This document shows, piece by piece, positions 20,700-32,331 of a DNA stretch of 64,000 nucleotides. The position numbers were made by a program, and so were the translations under genes. Source of the DNA: Paragorgia papillata. Its lineage: Eukaryota > Cnidaria > Anthozoa > Scleralcyonacea > Coralliidae. The first letter of the stretch is position 1. Each line of letters starts with the position of its first letter. Location: positions 1,525,001 through 1,589,000 of the forward strand of contig JAWNZC010000091.1 in assembly GCA_035771165.1 (NCBI GenBank), written 5' to 3'. The notes beneath the pieces are model-generated. The model was not told where the DNA came from and ran no database searches. It was given only the letters and a program-made list of their open reading frames with translations.

Positions 20700-20947
20700 T
20701 GGAAGTTTGTTGTGTGGTCTTTCACTTCGATTCTTGTCTTGTCTTTTTGTGTTGGTTTTGTCACATACTGAATTGACTCGCTTGTTACCATCTTTTGGCC
20801 TTCTTTTATTTGTTTTAATTGTGCTTGAGTAAGTTCGGCTGATCGCACCTTTTCAGTTGCTGACTGTAGGGTTAGTTCTGAATCTCTCAGTAATCTAGCT
20901 CTGACGGAGCTGTCTAGGATACCAAATACTACACGGTCTCGGATTAA
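20700..20947 (-). pseudogene. Gypsy gag, second part
   Basis: Reads LIRDRVVFGILDSSVRAR, then LLRDSELTLQSATEKVRSAE, the capsid C-terminal pattern of Gypsy gag. It continues the frame of the gag part at 25,062-25,535; the two are separated by the LINE. Confidence 0.8.
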
Positions 20948-21020
20948 AACACACCGTCACACTGGTCGGACATGTATTCAGGAGCTCTGCACTTTCATAA
21001 AATCCTTACAATTTCTAACT

Positions 21021-22354
21021 ATGAGCAACGTAGATCTGGAAGCAATTGTAAAACTTCAAGTATCTGAGCTTCGAGCAGAACTAAGCGACAGAGGTCTTGA
21101 TAGCAAAGGGACCAAACAAACTTTGTTGGTTCGCTTGTTGACCGCCATGCTCGGTAGAAATGACATACAAGAGAATGAATGCGGCGACCAAGATGGCGCT
21201 ATGCCTCAATGATAAACTTAGTTGACTCAACATCAGTAAATGATCAATCAATTATTATCAACCAAGTGGCAGTAGACGAAGCCGAAACCGACGCTGGAGT
21301 TGATGCAAAGTATGGTCTACTGGCGACTTCGCCCGAGAAAAAGAAAACACAATATCAAGGGCATTTTACCCATGACATGGCAGCTGTCTCTGCCAAAGCT
21401 TCTCAACAATCGGTTCTCGAAGCAAGAATAAGCGAATTTGAGGATGAAGTGAAACATAAATTGACAAATCTTAGGTCAGAATTTGGTGTTTTTCCAAACA
21501 ACAACCCGTGCAAGATAATGGCCGTTGATGAAGCTGAACGATTAAGAGCAGAAAATGCCGAATTGAAAGAAAAGCTATGGCTGATTGAACAGCAACAAAA
21601 GAACCAACAACAAGAAATTCCTGTTTTGAGAGAGGAAAAAGAAAGCCTTTTAACAGCACTTAGACTCTGTTATGATGATGTTTCTTTGACAAGTAACCGT
21701 CCTAATACCACACCCAAAAATGATGCCAACTCTGGCCCAAATGATGGCAAGAAGAAAAGGAAAAAGAACAAGAGCAAAATCAACATGGCTGACAATCCCT
21801 CGAACGAGCCAGATGATAATTATCCGCCTCCCACGACCAAGAAGACCGGAGGCAATCAGAGCTCTTCGAATAGTATTGTTCTCCTTGGAGATTCGATGGT
21901 GAAAAACGTGCAGGGATGGAACGTTGGCAAGGAGCTAAATCAACGCTTTGTTGTTAAAGCCTTCTCTGGTGCAAAGGTAGCCGACATGTACCACTATGTC
22001 AAACCAACGTTACAGCAAGCCCCCACGGAGATTGCTATCCACTGTGGAACAAATGACCTTCGGGACAATGAGCCCAAAGTCATTGCTGAAAGCTTAATCA
22101 ACTTGGCTAAAGTTGTCCATACCGAGACAACTAAAGTTTCTATTTCCGAACTGATTACTAGAGCCGACTCCGAGTTAAACTCAAAAGCTAAAGCCACAAA
22201 TAAAGCGCTCAGGAAATTATGTACTCAAAATGGCTATGGCTATATAGCACACAGTCAAATTGGACCAAAGGAGCTAAATCGAGGAGGTATCCACCTATCC
22301 TCTAATGGTAACTTATTTCTTACTAGAAACTTTATAAATTACTATAAAAGTTGA
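21021..22354 (+). pseudogene. LINE ORF1 with SAP-like, coiled-coil and SGNH hydrolase (esterase) regions
   Basis: The first frame (21,021-21,212) has a SAP-like helix pair (LQVSELRAELSDRGLDSKGT). A second frame (21,179-22,354) overlaps it, so a frameshift or programmed shift near 21,180-21,210 is needed. Then come a coiled coil (RLRAENAELKEKLWLIEQQ), a Lys-rich linker (KKKRKKNKSK) and an SGNH-type hydrolase with the GDS block IVLLGDSMVKN, HCGTNDLRD, and a late block GGIHLSSNGN that supplies the catalytic His. ORF1 esterases are typical of CR1/L2-group LINEs and are thought to help the RNP at membranes or with RNA. The region ends just before the endonuclease ORF. Confidence 0.8.
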
Positions 22355-22489
22355 TTATGCTCTGTAGACCCTTCTGTAGACTATGACCAAATCCCCACAT
22401 TGAGTAATGATACTGGTGAACCCTCTAGACCTGTGACGCAACCTATAATTTCGTCAAAGGCCAATGATTCAACATGTCAATTGGGTTTA

Positions 22490-24940
22490 CCTAAACTTAA
22501 GGGATTGAAAATTGCCGCTCTCAATATTGAAGCATATTGACGAGCTTAGGATTCACATGACTAACAAGTATATCGATATTCTCATATTGAATGAAACTAG
22601 ACTTGATGATAATATTGATATCGCAGAATATCAAATGGATGGCTATTCTGTTGTCACTAAACACCGTAATAGAAATGGTGGCGGTGTAGCTATCTATTTG
22701 AGGAATACGATAGATTTTGTGATTAGGAGTGATCTGGAACACGATGCACGCGAGTTTTTATGCGTTGAAATTAGAAAACCTAAAGTGAAACCATTCTTGG
22801 TGGGTACTTGGTACAGGCCGCCTAGCTCGAGCATAGAGTTGTTTGGTGATTTTGAAACCATTCTTGAAAAGATTGAGACTGAAAACTGTGAATGTACGAT
22901 TCTAGGAGATTTTAATTGTAACATTTCTGTAGTGAACCCAACCCAGTGTACCAGAACTCTGCTTGAGCTGTGCGACTTGTACCAGCTTTCACAGCTTGTT
23001 AATGAGCCGACGCGTGTTACCAAAACAGTGCTACCACTATTGACCTTATCCTCACAAATGCACCTGAAAAATATAATCAAGTTGGAGTTTCTAATATTGG
23101 CATAAGTGATCACAATGTTATTTATGTTTCAAGAAAATTTGTGCTTCCAAAAGCAACACCAAAATGCGTTAAATATCGCTCCTTCAAACATTTCCGGACA
23201 TCAAGTTTGTCCCTTCGGAAAATTTTCTATTATTTAATGAGACTTGATGGTAGTGATCACAATGGTAATGTTTCACAGCCAAAAGATATCAGTAACTCTT
23301 TTAATGACTACTTTATCGAAGTTGGACCCAACTTAGCTCAGCAAATTCCTCAAGCTGCAATCAATTTTCGTACATTTATAAAGCCAGCTGGGTCAACTTT
23401 TGAGCTAGTCGATTTTACCGACTCTGAAATAACTGAAATTATTAAAGCGCTGCCTACAAATAAGCCAAGTGGTTTAGATGGTATTCCAGCAAATTTCATG
23501 AAGGTCAGTGTTTCTGTGATTGCAAAATCATTGACCCATATCTTTAACTTATCAGTTAATCAAGGTGTCCTTCCAACTGGCTGGAAGGACGCAAGGGTAT
23601 CACCAATTCACAAAGAGGGGTCTAAGACAACAATAAGCAACTATAGACCCATATCTGTTCTTCCAGTAGTTGCTAAGATATTAGAAAGGGCCGTGTTCAA
23701 TCAGTTCTACACATACCTTGTCGGCAAAGATTTGTTGAACAAATACCAATCTGGTTTCAGGCCACTGCATTCCACAGTTACGGCTTTGTTGGATATCACA
23801 AACGAATGGTTTATTAATATTGATAATGGTCTGATAAATGCTGTTTTATTCTTAGATCTTAAAAAGGCATTTGATACCATCGATCATTCGATTCTGATAT
23901 CTAAAATGAAGCTATATGGCATGATGCCTAAAACTCTTTCCTGGTTTTCCGATTATTTGTATCAACGATCACAAAAAACTATGGTGAATGGCACTCTTTC
24001 TGATTCTAAGATAATCAAATGTGGCATTCCCCAGGGCTCCATTCTGGGCCCCTTATTATTTCTATTGTACATTAATGATTTGCCAAATTCAAACCTGGTA
24101 TCAAATGTTCGTATGTATGCTGATGACACTAACCTTACATATGCTGCTGGAGACCCAGATGAATTAACACAATTCATTAATAGTGATTTACGTAATGGGC
24201 ATGTGTGGCTAAACGCGAACAAACTTAGTTTGAATATCACCAAAACCAAATGTATGTTCTTGGGTACGCGTCATAGCCTCCGCAAATTATCGGAAAATCC
24301 TGATATTGATATAAATGGCTGTCCAATAGAAAGAATCAAGTCATTTAAATGCCTGGGCGTATATGTTGATGAGATTCTCACGTGGGAATCTAATATCAAT
24401 AATATTTCCAAAAAAGTTGCCAAGGGACTTGGTGTCTTGAGAAGGCTTCGATCCTTTGTGCCAAAAAATATCCTCGTTACTATATATAACTCTTTAATTG
24501 TTCCTCATTTCGACTATTGTAGTTCTGTTTGGGGTTCAATGGGTAAGGGTTTATCCCCCAAAGTTCAAAAACTTCAAAATAGGGTGGCTAGAATTATTAC
24601 TCACTCAAGTTATGATATAAGATCAAGAGATATCCTAAATGATCTTGGTTGGAATGATCTGTGTGAAAGGCGACAAAATCAATTGGCTACTTTCATGTTT
24701 AAAACTATAAATGGTCAAGTTCCTTTTTATATTTCTAAACTGTTTATAAATACAACTGATGTTCATTCTTATGCCTTACGTCATACTCAAGACAGTCTTT
24801 TCATGCCAAGACCTAATAGTGAAGCTCTGAGAAACATAGCATTTCGTACAGAGGGGCTTTACGTTGGAATAGTTTGACGAACGACCAACGTAACTCTTCT
24901 ACTATTGCACAGTTTACAAACAATTTATAGGCTTGTAATC
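22490..24940 (+). pseudogene. LINE ORF2: AP endonuclease and reverse transcriptase
   Basis: The endonuclease part (about 22,500-23,130) shows ILILNETRLDD, GGGVAIYLR, VGTWYRPPSS, ILGDFNCN and, after a frame change near 23,035, a block ending GISDHNVIY. The RT part (23,141-24,877) shows NKPSGLDGIPANF, NYRPISVLPVVAKILE, FRPLHSTVTAL, FLDLKKAFDTIDHS, CGIPQGSILGPLLFL and the catalytic MYADDTN. The C-terminal QNRVARIIT and NDLGWNDLCERR blocks are present. Frame changes near 22,525, 23,035 and 24,830 break it. The final part continues to about 24,930 in another frame. It nicks DNA and primes reverse transcription of its own RNA. Confidence 0.9.
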
Positions 24941-25061
24941 CATATCCAGTAGTTTTCCATGTAAATAGTTTCATAGTTAGTAATATTAAAGTAGTAATGT
25001 AAATTTAAGAAAGTTATATTATAAAGTATGTAATTACATAATTACATTACATGTAATTTTT

Positions 25062-25535
25062 TTAACTCACGGCTCTCAGGGAGAGCATCTGTATTTGATG
25101 ATGAGATTCCATGATGAAATAAAGAGTATGATGATTCTTTGAGGGCCCCAAACTCACAAGTGTCTGCCAAAGTTTTCAACACAGTAACATAATGATCGAT
25201 AGACTCACCGTTCTCTTGGTTTCTTGAGAAGAACATATATCGTTCGTATATTGTGTTTTTTTGTGGGTTGCAGAATGACTCGAACATTTCTAAGACTTTT
25301 CAATCTTCAGGTTGTCTCCTTCTTCGTCCCAAATAAACGTATTATAAACGTCAACTGCTTCCTCGCCGATGACAGTTAAAAACGTCGCGACCCGTGTGGC
25401 TTGACTTTTCTCTACTATTCCCGTCGCTATCTCGTAGTTGGACCATTTCTGCTTAAATTTCTACCATTTTTGGGACGTATTTCCATCCAAAATTTTCAAG
25501 GGATCAGGCGGAGGATGGCCAAAAGAACTCGCCAT
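25062..25535 (-). pseudogene. Gypsy gag, first part
   Basis: Starts MASSFGHPPPDPLKI, has one stop (after NTSQKW, near 25,490), then VIGEEAVDVYNTFIW and YERYMFFSRNQENGESIDHY, matching the gag at 47,255-47,700 (VIGEEALEMYE, YERFIF, RNQEDTESIDQY). The CR1/L2-like LINE cuts it at ESRE. Confidence 0.85.
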
Positions 25536-26411
25536 TATACAACAACAATCGTGTTATATACTATAGCTTACTTTAGGACTTAAATATAATTATATTCCAA
25601 TGAGAACCCTAGTAGATTATAGCTGGCTTGCAAGTGAACAAAGCCACTGTCTTATCGTGGTACAGTGTAATTGATGAAACCCTAATAATTTTTAATATTA
25701 AATACCTTTTTGCATTTATGCCGTAGAGCTTGAAAATGGAATGCTAATGTATGATTCCTTGCATGAAGAAGAGGTGTTCGTCCAGTGTCCTGTGATATGT
25801 GTAATGGCTGACAACCCACGAGCATCAGAATTTTGCCATCACCTTAGAAGTTCAGCAAAGAAGTTTTGACGTTATTGTGACGTAAGGGTCATTAAAATTA
25901 CTTTAAAATTTATGAACGAAGACAAGGAATGGTCTGACAGAAATCGTGTAACACTGTAGATTTTGATTTTTTGGCCTTAAAAAAAATCACCTATAATCAG
26001 CCATACTGTATACACTATGGTACCTCATATTTGTGTGTACAAGATTCAGTCTTCTTTTTCAAGTTGAACTTCAAGTTGAACTTGAACTCAAGTTTAGAAA
26101 CCATATTGTGACTATTTTTGAAATACTGTACTACTTTTTGAAAAAAAAAATTGGTCTAAGGCCCACATATATAGACAGCTCAAATCTACCAAAACTTACA
26201 ACTTTCAATTTTGGCCACTGTTTTGTTCATGAAAATTCCCAGATACTAAATCCAGTACATGCCTATTAAATTAAATTTAATAATTCATAAATCTATGTTT
26301 TTGCAGGCGCCAACCAAAGACACAGCAACAGAACTTGGCCAATTGCAAACTGACGGAATAAGAGAAACAGTTATTCAAATCAATAATTGCCGGTACAGTA
26401 TGCATGGTGCT

Positions 26412-29361
26412 TAGGCATGTCCCGATTGTGCTCGTAAAATCCCAAAAAGTTGCTCCCAAAAACCCGAAAGTTGCTCGCAAAAAAGCATAAAAGTTGCTCA
26501 AAAGTTGCCCGAAATCAAAAAAGTTGCTACTAAAATTCAAAAAGTTGCCCGTACTATTACGTTAATTAAGAGCTTTATACAATTTCCGTACGCCTGGTTA
26601 AAGTGCTTGAAATTAACAGAAAACGTTTTTTTTACAAAAGTTTAACAAATAACAAAACAATTCATATAAATTTGACATTTTTCTGAACAATAATATCTAG
26701 AGTACTAAATCTTCCGATTGAATGAAGTAAAGGTAACGTCACAAGTTTTATGTTTTTATAACTTAGCGTTCTATAACACTAATTCTTTCTAGTCTGTTGT
26801 TCGATGACTGCACGTCTCATATCATATAAAACGTTCATGTAACGTAAAAATGATAATGTACGAATACAATAACACATATTATCACACGTACTCGTGCCTT
26901 AATCAGGGCGATATCAGGTGCGCTAATCCATTTTTGTTCCGTAAATTTTCTCAATTTAACAAATATATATGTGATAAACAGGTTATTATCGTGTTATTGC
27001 CTCGGGCCGACTCCCGAGTAGGATATTCTATATTTACACCCTCTTGTCGCTATTGTATTGGAGCATAACAGAAGCTTCAAGATAGTCTTCAAGGGTCCTG
27101 TCTTGTTGCGCATTAAACGCATTGGTTAAGATGCTGAAGGCCCTTTCAGCGGAAGCAGAACTTGGCTGAATTAACAGCAGTGTCTTAACCAGCGAAGACC
27201 AATGCGGAAGGGTGTCTACGTGAGCCGCCCACCAAGTAACCTTGTCATCCTCACAAGTGACTGTGACACCATCAGCTGCTGCCAGATATGCGGGAAGCTC
27301 TTCTGCCAGATTTGCTTTTTTGGTGTCATCGTTGATGAAGGGAAAATTTCTTAATTCTTCCAGAGACTCAGCTGTGGTATCTAGGCTTTGAACTTGCACA
27401 GGGCAGCAGAGACGTGCAGCTTTAAATGCTCGCACTATACCATGAAACTGACCACTAAATTTCTGCTGGTAGAACTGGAGGCCAGGCTTGATACAAGCTT
27501 TCACCTGTGAAATTAACTGGTTGCAGAGTGTAGCATCGCCACCAGCTATTTGCCGGGCAACAGCTGAGGTATTGGGATAGTGGTCAACTGCTACCGCGTG
27601 TGAAACAGCCGAAAGCCGCTGATAACAGGTGAATATGAGCGGTCCATCTCCTTCTAAGTAGTACGTGGCATTTACAAAATGCACCCCTGCATCAACAAGC
27701 GCAGCTAGCTCCAAGCGTAAATCCTGAAAGTTCTGAGGATCGTCGAGTATCTCCAGCAGATGCCTGCGATTGGAGGGGCAAATTTCCTCATTCTCCCGAA
27801 GAAAGGGCTCGACATAACCAAAATAGTTCAGCACTTGGTTGAGAACTTCCCACTTGCTCCACCAACGTGTTTCGCTGTACGTTTGAATGGACTGTCCTGT
27901 TTTCTCTCTCCAAACAAGACGTGCATTGTAGCTATTGGAAAACATGCCAATCCAATAGCGAGCAAACAAATCTAAGACTTGAAATTCAAAATGGTTACCA
28001 ACATTGTCAATGGTGTGAGAGAAGCATACAACATCAAAGAGCTGTGGATAAAAGAAACTCAGCTGGCGTAAGGCAGGTCCATTGACAGACGCGCCATCTC
28101 TCATTGCTCCAATGACTACGTTCGGGCCGAACTTGTAATCTACGGCAAGGCAAGACATCAACCTCTGGGCCAACTCTTCACCTTTCAGGGCCTTCGCAAG
28201 TATTTCTAAACGTATGAGGCGCTGAGTGGGTTTAAAGTTGTCCTGTACATAGCAGATAATGATAGCAAGCGCTTCTCCCAATCTTGCAGTACCATCAAAA
28301 ATTACCGAAACTTCCTTAACATCTTGGAGCTCTTCCTTAAGTTTGTTCTTTTCTTTCTCAAGTACCGCTGGGATAAGCTCACTCATGTGGGAGCGGCTTG
28401 TTAATCGGTGGCCGTGCTTCTCTAGCAATGGTCGAAGAACATCTACTTTTGCGAGTGGTATTCCGCTAGAGAGAAACGATTCGACGACTTCAAAGCGGAA
28501 AAGTTGTATCTCGGCGGGTAAACATGACCCGGTGGTATTCTCTCGATTTTTCCTCCGCTCAAGGCATGCCATTATCGTCTGGTTTTCCGATTTGTTCTTT
28601 GCAATATCAGCCAAGCCTTTCTTGTGCTTCTTCGATTCGACATGCTTTACTATAGAACTTTTTTCTTAGAGATCATTTCATTGCATGCGTTGCACCGCAA
28701 TTTCTGTGAAACTACAGCAAAATAATTGTTCGGGAACTCTTTCAAACGATCCCAGGCACTTGTACCGACAGGTGCTTAACTTCCCCTTTGTTTATACTTC
28801 CCTTTGTTGTTCGTAGGAAGCTTTCGCTTACGTGCAATGGCTGCGCTTGCTGGAGTACGAAAAGTTGCACCAGCATTTTCTGCTACCAAAATTGGATCTT
28901 CTTCTAAATTTTCGTCCTCTGATGAACTTGACAAGTCTGACGGCTCTTCTAATTCAGTCATAATGAATTAGCATTTATTTACATTTCAATGGTTTATAAG
29001 CCGCCATTTTGTTTTAAAGAGGAAACAGGTAACCCTAGTACCTAGCAAGTAAATATCAAGGGTAAATAAGCAGCAATGCTACAGCTGTTGCAGCATCACA
29101 TCACAGGCTGTATTACAGCATATTGCCGCAATTAATTGATTTCCAAAATTATTTTATATCAGAAAAATATCGCAGGAAATGAAGTTGTCTATCACATGTA
29201 AGCATTTCCTACTGTAAAGTTTTGAATCTAGAAAAAGTTGCTCAAAAATTGCTCAAAAAGGAAAAAGTTGCTTAAAGTTGCTCGAAGTCTCGAACCGAAA
29301 AAAGTTGCTCCAAACGCAAAAAGTTGCTCAAAAGTTGCCGAGCACAATAGGGACATGCCTA
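26412..29361 (-). mobile_element. Complete hAT DNA transposon with 8-bp target duplication
   Basis: Perfect 8-bp duplication ATGGTGCT at 26,404-26,411 and 29,362-29,369. Terminal inverted repeats TAGGCATGTCCC (26,412) and GGGACATGCCTA (29,350-29,361), extending with few mismatches through CGATTGTGCTCG. Inside both ends lie clusters of AAAAGTTGCTC-like motifs: about six at 26,447-26,553 and about seven at 29,233-29,340. They are on the plus strand at both ends, i.e. direct rather than inverted. The transposase gene is on the minus strand. Structure intact, gene slightly damaged: a fairly recent insertion. Confidence 0.95.
27034..28961 (-). pseudogene. hAT-family transposase with BED zinc finger
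   Basis: An acidic start (MTELEEPSDLSSSSEDE) is followed by a TAA stop at 28,776-28,778. A BED-type finger follows (AWDRLKEFPNNYF, CNACNEMI, then KHVESKKHKK). A one-base loss in an A-run near 28,647 shifts frame before the His pair. From 28,614 the frame is open for 526 codons: catalytic Asp in SVIFDGTARLGEA, the DGASVNGPAL block, CFSHTIDNV, SETRWWSKWEV, and the C-terminal hAT dimerisation motif SSASAERAFSILT. The enzyme excises and inserts the element through a DDE-type reaction with hairpin intermediates. Two lesions, one in a homopolymer, stand between this copy and an open gene. Plus-strand frames here are shadows. Confidence 0.9.
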
Positions 29362-29591
29362 ATGGTGCTACATTAGAATTACTGTATACAGGCAAATACA
29401 GCGTATCAAGGCAAGGCAAATTTTGCAAAGTAATTTCATGTGAAACATTAATTCAAGTACTGTCACTCATATATATCTATCTACCTTTTTCTTTTAAGGT
29501 CTGTCACAGCCAAAAAAAAGCTTCGTAAAGAGACTGGTGTGACAGAGAAAGGAGGCCAATTTGATGACTTGAACAATTTCAAAAGCCCAGG

Positions 29592-31433
29592 GTAAATAAG
29601 AATTTGGTTTAGATCTGCATTGATTTTTTAGGGGTGCACCGGATAGTGCTTTTGACTATCTGGCCAGATAGCGGATTTGCCAGATAGTTGGGGGGGAAAT
29701 CCGGCTGGATACCCGGCCGGATACCAGATATTTTTGTGGTACCTCTATCTAGTGGAATACTTGAATTGCTTAAAAAATAGTGGTGTTTGACATAGTTTCT
29801 GAGTTGTAACCTACTTTGCAACTGAATTATCAGTATTTCTGCCTCAAACTCTTCTACAAAATAAATATTATTTCGGATAAACGTCAAAAATACAGAGAAA
29901 AACAGTTGTGGCCACCATTTCGTACGTAGCCATCCTGGGAACGGGTAATTTAACTGCAACAATGGGCTTGTCCACGGCTTGTCCATGATCTTGTGTGCAC
30001 TTTTCTGAGTTTAAAAGCCCTGACAAAATTTCACTCTTTGAGAAATAAATGATGCTGGATATTCTATACACGTCATGTATAGTTATACTATTATTACTTC
30101 AAGAATTTATTTGTATCCTGTAAAATTACCCAAAAGTAATGCCAAATTATCAATTAGAGGCAAACACCAATATAAATATTACACACCATTTTATTGGAAG
30201 CCCAGAAATATTTTCTCGCATCAACATTGCATGTATCTACTGCGTTTAATGCCTATAGCTACTATGGTAAAAACAATGATGCAACTGTGTACTTGTAACA
30301 ACCTTGTATTCATAGCTGAACAAGATTCTTGACAAAATTGATGGAATTGTATCTAGTTGTAACAACCTTGTATTCAGATCTAGAGCTGAACAAGATTTTT
30401 GACAAAATTGTCTACTGTATGCTCACAGGCCATGCTGTGTTTTAACTTTGATAAAGAACTCAGTCAACTCAGACTCTCAGAGAAAATCCAGCAAGGCACA
30501 GAAGGCTAAGTGCTAACAATTCTACTCATATCTGGCATGAGTCCAAGCCTGGACAGGTGCATGGTCACCCATTCAAATACTAACTCAATCCAAATGGGCT
30601 TTACTCCAGTCCTCAGTGGTGAGAGGCAGTGCACTAATAGCTTGACTATTAAAGCTATGGTACTAAAAGCTATAGTCATAAAGTATGGTAGTAAAGCTTT
30701 AAGTAGGTCAATCAAATTAACTTAACTATATAACAACTCACAAAATTTGACTTAATTGACTAATTTAAGACAGTATTTAAATATTTCCGTTACAATAATT
30801 TGTCAAAGAATAATGCAATCTAGTTAGAAGGTAAAGAAAATCGCTTGAGATAACAAGCATCTCGAGTATTACTGCTGTAAAATTTAATAGTGAATGAAAA
30901 AGATGTCCAGCAAATTATGTCATCAAAATTATAAGAGCAACCATACATTAATTGTTCTTCAAGACATATGCATACATGCAGAAAAAGGTACAATAAATGT
31001 TTGCACATTCATAACACAGATTTTGCATGACATTGACAGCTGCAGGATACAATTTTACTCCATTAATACTGTATATAGACTTGCCAGTTACTGACATTTG
31101 ACTATTTGTCATCTACATCGACAATATGTTATTTAATAGCATATTTCGCTCGTGGACTACCATAGGTTTTGAGCATTGTTGCAGATTCAGAAACATTTTT
31201 TATGAGGAAGACACTACTGCAGCCAGTGACAAACTCATCCATCAACCTGGTGCCTTGAGACTAGTAAATAAATGTTATATTATCATGTAAATTACAGTAC
31301 AGTATGTGGTTTCTCAAAATAAAAATGTTTACAAAAAAAAACTTTTGACTTTTCAGATTTGATACTGTAAATAAGCATTATTAAACATGTGTACTTAGTA
31401 ATATTCTATTTCTTTACTCTGATTTGATTTCAG
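29592..31433. other. Gene-free stretch
   Basis: At 29,631-29,735 a GGGGTGCACCGGATAG block with repeated TATCTGGCC/GCCAGATA words looks like one end of a small DNA element; the other end was not found. A tandem duplication lies at 30,289-30,412. No splice-supported exon otherwise. Confidence 0.4.
30289..30412. repeat. Tandem duplication, unit about 60-65 bp
   Basis: TTGTAACAACCTTGTATTCA to CTGAACAAGATTxTTGACAAA is repeated once with small gaps. Confidence 0.75.
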
Positions 31434-32057
<624 letters not shown>

Positions 32058-32226
32058 TTCAATCTACAGACACGGTGTTTCGCTGTACAACAGCTCATCA
32101 GTGTAGCTTGGAACAATCTGAATGAATTTCATCAATTACTTATACACATGCGATCGTTGGTGACAACCGCATGTGGGACAGCATCGGTGAAGTACATTCA
32201 GATAGCGTGAAGTGCGCATGGGCCCA

Positions 32227-32265
32227 TGGGCGGCATACTATATATATATATATAGTATGCCGCCC
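32227..32265. repeat. Perfect short palindrome
   Basis: GGCGGCATACTA, an AT core, and TAGTATGCCGCC, flanked by further G/C pairs. Confidence 0.9.
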
Positions 32266-32331
32266 AGTTTCCGGACAGTACCAGTGTTCTCGTAAACTCT
32301 AACGCCTGCGATAACTCTTAAGTCTCTTTAA

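Larger units (their letters stand above)
20948..25061 (+). mobile_element. LINE (CR1/L2-like non-LTR retrotransposon) inserted in gag
   Basis: About 4.1 kb, plus orientation, flanked by TTAA on both sides (20,944-20,947 and 25,062-25,065). Removing it rejoins the gag reading frame exactly (ESRE then LIRDRVVFG on the minus strand). The 5' end begins AACACACCGTCACACTGGTC. The 3' end is a short TTACAT-type AT-rich tail rather than a long poly(A). It encodes ORF1 and ORF2 in the usual order. Nearly full length but with several frameshifts. Confidence 0.9.
19400..25535 (-). mobile_element. Ty3/Gypsy element with internal deletion, split by a LINE
   Basis: Minus orientation: gag starts at the ATG at 25,535 (MASSFGHPPPDPLKI), is interrupted at 25,062/20,947 by a LINE, resumes to about 20,730, then joins integrase sequence (20,582 onward) with protease, RT and RNase H missing. 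LTRs were not located with confidence. It is a dead copy that shows two events in order: gag-to-integrase deletion, and LINE insertion into gag. Confidence 0.8.
25727..29591 (+). pseudogene. Broken transposase-like gene, three exons
   Basis: Exon A 25,727-25,881 (GCCGTAG acceptor, GTAAGG donor) reads MYDSLHEEEVFVQCPVICVM, ADNPRASEFCHHLRSSAKKF, a TGA stop, then RYCD. Exon B 26,305-26,392 (TTTTTGCAG acceptor) reads APTKDTATELGQLQTDGIRE. Exon C 29,499-29,591 reads KKKLRKETGVTEKGGQFDDL. Phases fit A to B to C. The DNPRASE...CRYC pattern recalls uncharacterised transposon-like proteins common in cnidarian genomes; I cannot name the family. The stop sits where a Cys codon is expected in the terminal zinc-ribbon-like motif. 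A 2.95 kb hAT element lies in the B-C intron, 20 bp after the donor. Confidence 0.5.

Noticed and set aside
27760..28669. Plus-strand frames over the hAT gene
   Set aside because: Antisense to the transposase frame that carries all motifs.
29631..29735. Complete hAT-type MITE starting GGGGTGCACCGGATAG
   Set aside because: Only one end is recognisable; no matching right terminus or target duplication was found.
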